Below are positions 61,410 to 64,000 of a DNA stretch of 64,000 bases, one piece after another (position 1 is the stretch's first letter; each line of letters begins with the position of its first letter). The notes beneath the pieces were generated by a model. It was given only the letters and a program-made list of their open reading frames with translations, did not search any database and had not been told where the DNA came from. The position numbers and the translations under genes are program-made. The DNA is from Parasedimentitalea huanghaiensis (GTDB lineage: Bacteria; Pseudomonadota; Alphaproteobacteria; Rhodobacterales; Rhodobacteraceae): NCBI RefSeq assembly GCF_009753675.1, contig NZ_WQLV01000013.1:61847-125846 (forward strand). Direction: 5' to 3'.

Positions 61410-62213
61410 TTATTCTGACGATGTGGGTACTGGAAGCGGCTGCAACGTGAGACTGTTTGCAGCGGGTTTGGCCCCAAACCATTTCTCATAGATCGTCGAC
61501 ATTGTGCCGTCGTTTTTCATCTCTGTGAGAATGGCGTTTGCAGGCTCTACCAGCGGCGAGTCCTTTGGCATCATGATTGCGAATTTTTCACCGGTAACGA
61601 TTTCATGCGCAACTTCAAGACCTTCAGTCTGAGCAAATGCATAGCGCAACCCAACGACATCGTTAACTACAGCGTCAACCCGGCCATTGCGCAGATCAGC
61701 CAGCATATTGGCAACGCTGGTATAGCTGTTGTAATTTGCATAACCAAGTTCAGCTTCGCGTTCTTTTAGCCAGATCTCGGGCGCTGAGGTCGCAATCGAC
61801 CCCACATTTTTACCTGCCAGATCGTCAAGTTTTCCAATGGCAGAGCCACTACGGACACCAACGGCCATCGCACCCTCTACATAGGGCTGCAAAAAGGATT
61901 GCGTTTCCAAACGGGCATCGGTGATCGTCAGTGATGAAATCACCATATCGGCGCGGCCGGAGGCGGCAGCCACAAACAAGGCTTGGAAATCGTAGCCCTT
62001 AATATCGACATTGCGGTCCAGTCGCGATGCAACTTCGGTTACGACATCAACTTCAAACCCCTTGAAATCGCCAGCCTCATCTTTGAATTGCCACGGCGGA
62101 TTGGCGGGATAGGCCGCGATGTTCAATGTTTCTTGAGCGGTGGCGAATGTTGTGCCGATCAGCATCAAAGAGATCGATGTGAAAGCAAGTGTCGCGCGTC
62201 TTGTGAACTTCAT
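61410..62213 (-). CDS. amino-acid ABC transporter substrate-binding protein
   Basis: 267 aa, SBP family 3. Leader KFTRRATLAFTSISLMLIGTTFATAQ; mature part opens ETLNIAAYPANPPWQFKDEAGDFKGFEVDVVTEVASRL, followed by FQALFVAAASGRADMVISSLTIT and a C-terminal MSTIYEKWFG. ATG 62213 has GGGGAGA upstream. Binds a polar/aromatic amino acid or derivative in the periplasm; ligand unknown but the kynureninase-like neighbour hints at a tryptophan-related compound. Confidence 0.92.
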   Translation of the reverse strand: MKFTRRATLAFTSISLMLIGTTFATAQETLNIAAYPANPPWQFKDEAGDFKGFEVDVVTEVASRLDRNVDIKGYDFQALFVAAASGRADMVISSLTITDARLETQSFLQPYVEGAMAVGVRSGSAIGKLDDLAGKNVGSIATSAPEIWLKEREAELGYANYNSYTSVANMLADLRNGRVDAVVNDVVGLRYAFAQTEGLEVAHEIVTGEKFAIMMPKDSPLVEPANAILTEMKNDGTMSTIYEKWFGAKPAANSLTLQPLPVPTSSE

Positions 62214-62277
62214 TGGAAGTCTCCCCAGTGTTGACAGTCTCTCGAGCAATGACGCGCTTCAAAAAGGAATTTGCGCC

Positions 62278-62410
62278 AAACTGTATACTGTTTGTACGCG
62301 CCATTTTGTATTTTCTTCAAGAACTTTTCTAAATTATCGAATTATGCGTTGATATTTCAAGAAAATTTACCCTCAACCCTTTCGTCTTGAGCTTAATTAG
62401 TATACAGTTT
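62278..62410. promoter_or_regulatory. paired GntR operators in the divergent promoter
   Basis: AAACTGTATACT (62278-62289) and its exact reverse complement AGTATACAGTTT (62399-62410) lie 110 bp apart between the substrate-binding-protein gene and gntR. The right copy ends 4 bases before the gntR ATG, suiting autorepression; the left is 65 bp upstream of the SBP gene start. GTATAC itself is palindromic. Confidence 0.65.
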
Positions 62411-62414
62411 AGCC

Positions 62415-63077
62415 ATGCAAACAGATGTAAACAAAAAGATCCCAGCCCGAAAACTGAGCCATCGCGACAGGATTTATCAGGACTATCTGACGCGCATTCA
62501 GCGTGGTGAAGTTGCGCCTGAAGATCGCCTGGTCGACACCACGATTGCCGCCAGTCTTGGCGTGTCGCGCATGCCCGTTCGTGACGCGATGATGCGGTTG
62601 GTGCACGAAGGGTATCTGACCACCTCCTCACGCGGATTCAAATTGCCCGTCTGGGACAAAAAGAGTGTTCTGGAAGTGTTTGAATTGCGCCGCCTTCTCG
62701 AACCTCGCGCCGCCGGGCTCGCCGTTCAGAATGCAACGCCTGAAATTCTTGATGCGCTGACAGATGCCTTTGCAAATGCCGAAAACACCATGGCAAGCGA
62801 CGACATCCGACATTTCTATCGCGCCTGCGAGGTTTTTCGCAATCTATGGCTGTCAGCGGTGCCAAATACCCAGCTTCGCCAAATGATTGACCGCTACCTG
62901 AGCCAAATTCAAGCGGTCCGCATGGTCACCATGGGGGACGCTGAATCACACGCGCTGATCGTTGCCGGGCAAAGGCAGCTACTGGCGGCTTTCCACGCCA
63001 AAGATTCGCTCAAAGCCTTCGATTGCATGACCCGCTACGTCTACGATGGCGAAGCCAAATATCTGGAGAGAGTGTAA
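62415..63077 (+). CDS. GntR-family (FadR-type) transcriptional regulator
   Basis: 220 aa. Winged HTH (RIYQDYLTRIQRGEVAPEDRLVDTTIAASLGVSRMPVRDAMMRLVHEGYLT) and C-terminal FCD helical ligand domain (VLEVFELRRLLEPRAAGLAV, HFYRACEVFRNLWLSAVPNTQLRQMI). Divergent from the ABC/kynureninase-like operon. Probable ligand is an amino-acid or carboxylate. Confidence 0.92.
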   Translation: MQTDVNKKIPARKLSHRDRIYQDYLTRIQRGEVAPEDRLVDTTIAASLGVSRMPVRDAMMRLVHEGYLTTSSRGFKLPVWDKKSVLEVFELRRLLEPRAAGLAVQNATPEILDALTDAFANAENTMASDDIRHFYRACEVFRNLWLSAVPNTQLRQMIDRYLSQIQAVRMVTMGDAESHALIVAGQRQLLAAFHAKDSLKAFDCMTRYVYDGEAKYLERV

Positions 63078-63327
63078 CATTGCCCAGTCAGAGGCATCTG
63101 GCGAGATCAACGCAATAGATGAGTACACGCGCAGACCTATAGTGCCAATCTGGAAAGCAGGGGCAAATGTTCTAAAACCTCACATCTGCCTCGGTTACCG
63201 CGACCCAACACCCGACTGTTGGGATTGCCTCCAACTGCTTCGGATTTTGCATTCTGGAACTTTCAGCTACGTAGTTTCACAGGAAACAGAGACCATTGGC
63301 TTCTATGCAGTGGAGTTCAAACCGTGA
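63046..63327 (+). CDS. possible small ORF between gntR and a COG3904 gene
   Basis: A 93-codon frame that overlaps the end of gntR in a different frame and whose TGA overlaps the GTG start of the next gene (GTGA). The C-terminal half (CLGYRDPTPDCWDCLQLLRIL, then GFYAVEFKP) looks more protein-like than the start. No recognised domain; a later unidentified start is likely if it is real. Weak call. Confidence 0.3.
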   Translation: MAKPNIWRECNIAQSEASGEINAIDEYTRRPIVPIWKAGANVLKPHICLGYRDPTPDCWDCLQLLRILHSGTFSYVVSQETETIGFYAVEFKP

Positions 63328-64000
63328 GATTTTTGCTTGCCACCCTACTCATTTCATTTTTGGCAACCGCGCCCGTTGTTGCGATGGACTTCATTCTTGG
63401 CGGAACCGACCACAAAACAGACGACGCAAACTGGATTCAGGCCAGAGGCCCAATTGACGAGGAAACCGTAGCCGATTTCCAAACCTTTCTTGCAGAGGGG
63501 CCTGACTGGCTTCCCAAGCGGATACGCTTCAATTCGCCCGGCGGCAGCTTGGCGCAGGGCATCCAGCTCGGCGCGGAGCTGCGGCGCCTTGGGTTTGCAA
63601 CAGAAGTCGGCAACCATGAGCCCCACCCTGCTTGGCCAAACATGTCTTCCTGGGACTTCACACGGCGCACTCCGGGCATCTGCGCTTCAGCCTGTGCTTA
63701 CGCCTTCATGGGAGGTGTTGAACGCCGGGTCGATCACGGCTCTCGGATCGGGGTTCACCAATTCTACAGCGCCGCCCAAGCGGATGGTGGATCGGACAGC
63801 CAACCCATTCTTGTTCAACAGGGAGTAGAGCAGGAACTGGTCTCACAGCTGCTCGATTACACACTAAGGATGGGAGTGGATGGTCGCGTTCTGGTGCATG
63901 CCGGCCTAAGTCAACCACACGAGATGGACCTGTCGCAGTTTGATGCCGCTCCTTTGATAGCATTTACTGCAACAAAGGAGACTGACTATGGGACTGAAGC
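63324..64000 (+). CDS. periplasmic ClpP-like protein, COG3904 type (runs off window)
   Basis: Partial; 225 residues visible and the frame is still open at the right edge. GTG 63324 starts a clear leader (VRFLLATLLISFLATAPVVA). The ClpP-like core has IRFNSPGGSLAQGIQLGAEL and the nucleophile region GICASACAYAFMGGVERR, then SRIGVHQFYSAA. Same family as the 57302-58909 protein but without its C-terminal extension in the visible part. Possibly membrane-associated serine hydrolase. Confidence 0.75.
   Translation, partial: MRFLLATLLISFLATAPVVAMDFILGGTDHKTDDANWIQARGPIDEETVADFQTFLAEGPDWLPKRIRFNSPGGSLAQGIQLGAELRRLGFATEVGNHEPHPAWPNMSSWDFTRRTPGICASACAYAFMGGVERRVDHGSRIGVHQFYSAAQADGGSDSQPILVQQGVEQELVSQLLDYTLRMGVDGRVLVHAGLSQPHEMDLSQFDAAPLIAFTATKETDYGTE

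Noticed and set aside
1..64000. Integrated phage, IS elements, CRISPR arrays, tRNA or rRNA genes
   Set aside because: None recognised: no transposase/integrase genes, no regularly spaced repeats, no cloverleaf-like sequences noticed. The four dispersed 24-bp copies are too far apart and few to be CRISPR.

Overview
The window looks like chromosome of a marine alphaproteobacterium of the Rhodobacteraceae (Roseobacter group). The support is: an ffh-rpsP-rimM-trmD-rplS-rpmE housekeeping stretch with a MipZ division ATPase; moderately high GC; many compact ATGA-overlapping operons; and organosulfur genes typical of roseobacters, namely a DddQ-type DMSP lyase, a methanethiol oxidase cluster and an arylsulfatase. 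I see no rRNA, tRNA, CRISPR array, transposase or phage module.

Layout. 0-2.5 kb: LysR regulator divergent from an azoreductase, then an amino-acid racemase. 2.5-12.4 kb: accessory stretch in which ordinary genes (prolyl-tRNA deacylase, an EF-G paralogue, a DUF2189 membrane protein) are separated by low-GC orphans and broken genes: a gene cut by an in-frame TAG, a two-ORF aerolysin/ETX-MTX2-like candidate, an unrecognised Met/Ala/Pro-rich protein behind an 11-codon leader, a relic duplicate of a membrane-protein gene, and a gene frameshifted at a T7 run. 13-23.5 kb: translation/SRP operon (ffh, NIPSNAP, three tandem GNATs, chorismate mutase, rpsP, bluB, a 51-aa membrane peptide, rimM, a sulfotransferase pseudogene, trmD), then RidA, rplS, rpmE and mipZ. 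23.5-32.5 kb: homogentisate catabolism (marR, hmgA, fahA, VOC, MBL, flavin monooxygenase with DUF2783 partner, VOC, maiA). 32.5-38 kb: ergothioneine genes egtD/egtB, a Tat-exported haloalkane-dehalogenase-like protein, a quinone oxidoreductase and a divergent LysR.

38-44.2 kb carries the most coherent system: mtoX (Cu methanethiol oxidase), SCO/SenC, a MauG-like di-haem protein, class III alcohol dehydrogenase (glutathione-dependent formaldehyde oxidation) and sulfide:quinone oxidoreductase, all on the minus strand. Methanethiol oxidase makes formaldehyde, sulfide and peroxide, so the enzyme, its probable copper/maturation helpers and disposal of at least two products lie together. 44.5-64 kb: AzlCD exporter with Lrp, arylsulfatase with LysR, trmL, a haem-binding GGDEF/EAL protein, HxlR with cupin and hydrolase, MYG1, DddQ, two COG3904-type ClpP-like envelope proteins (one running off the right edge), and a GntR-controlled amino-acid ABC/kynureninase-like operon.

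All functions are by recognition of motifs, lengths and context; no database search was run.
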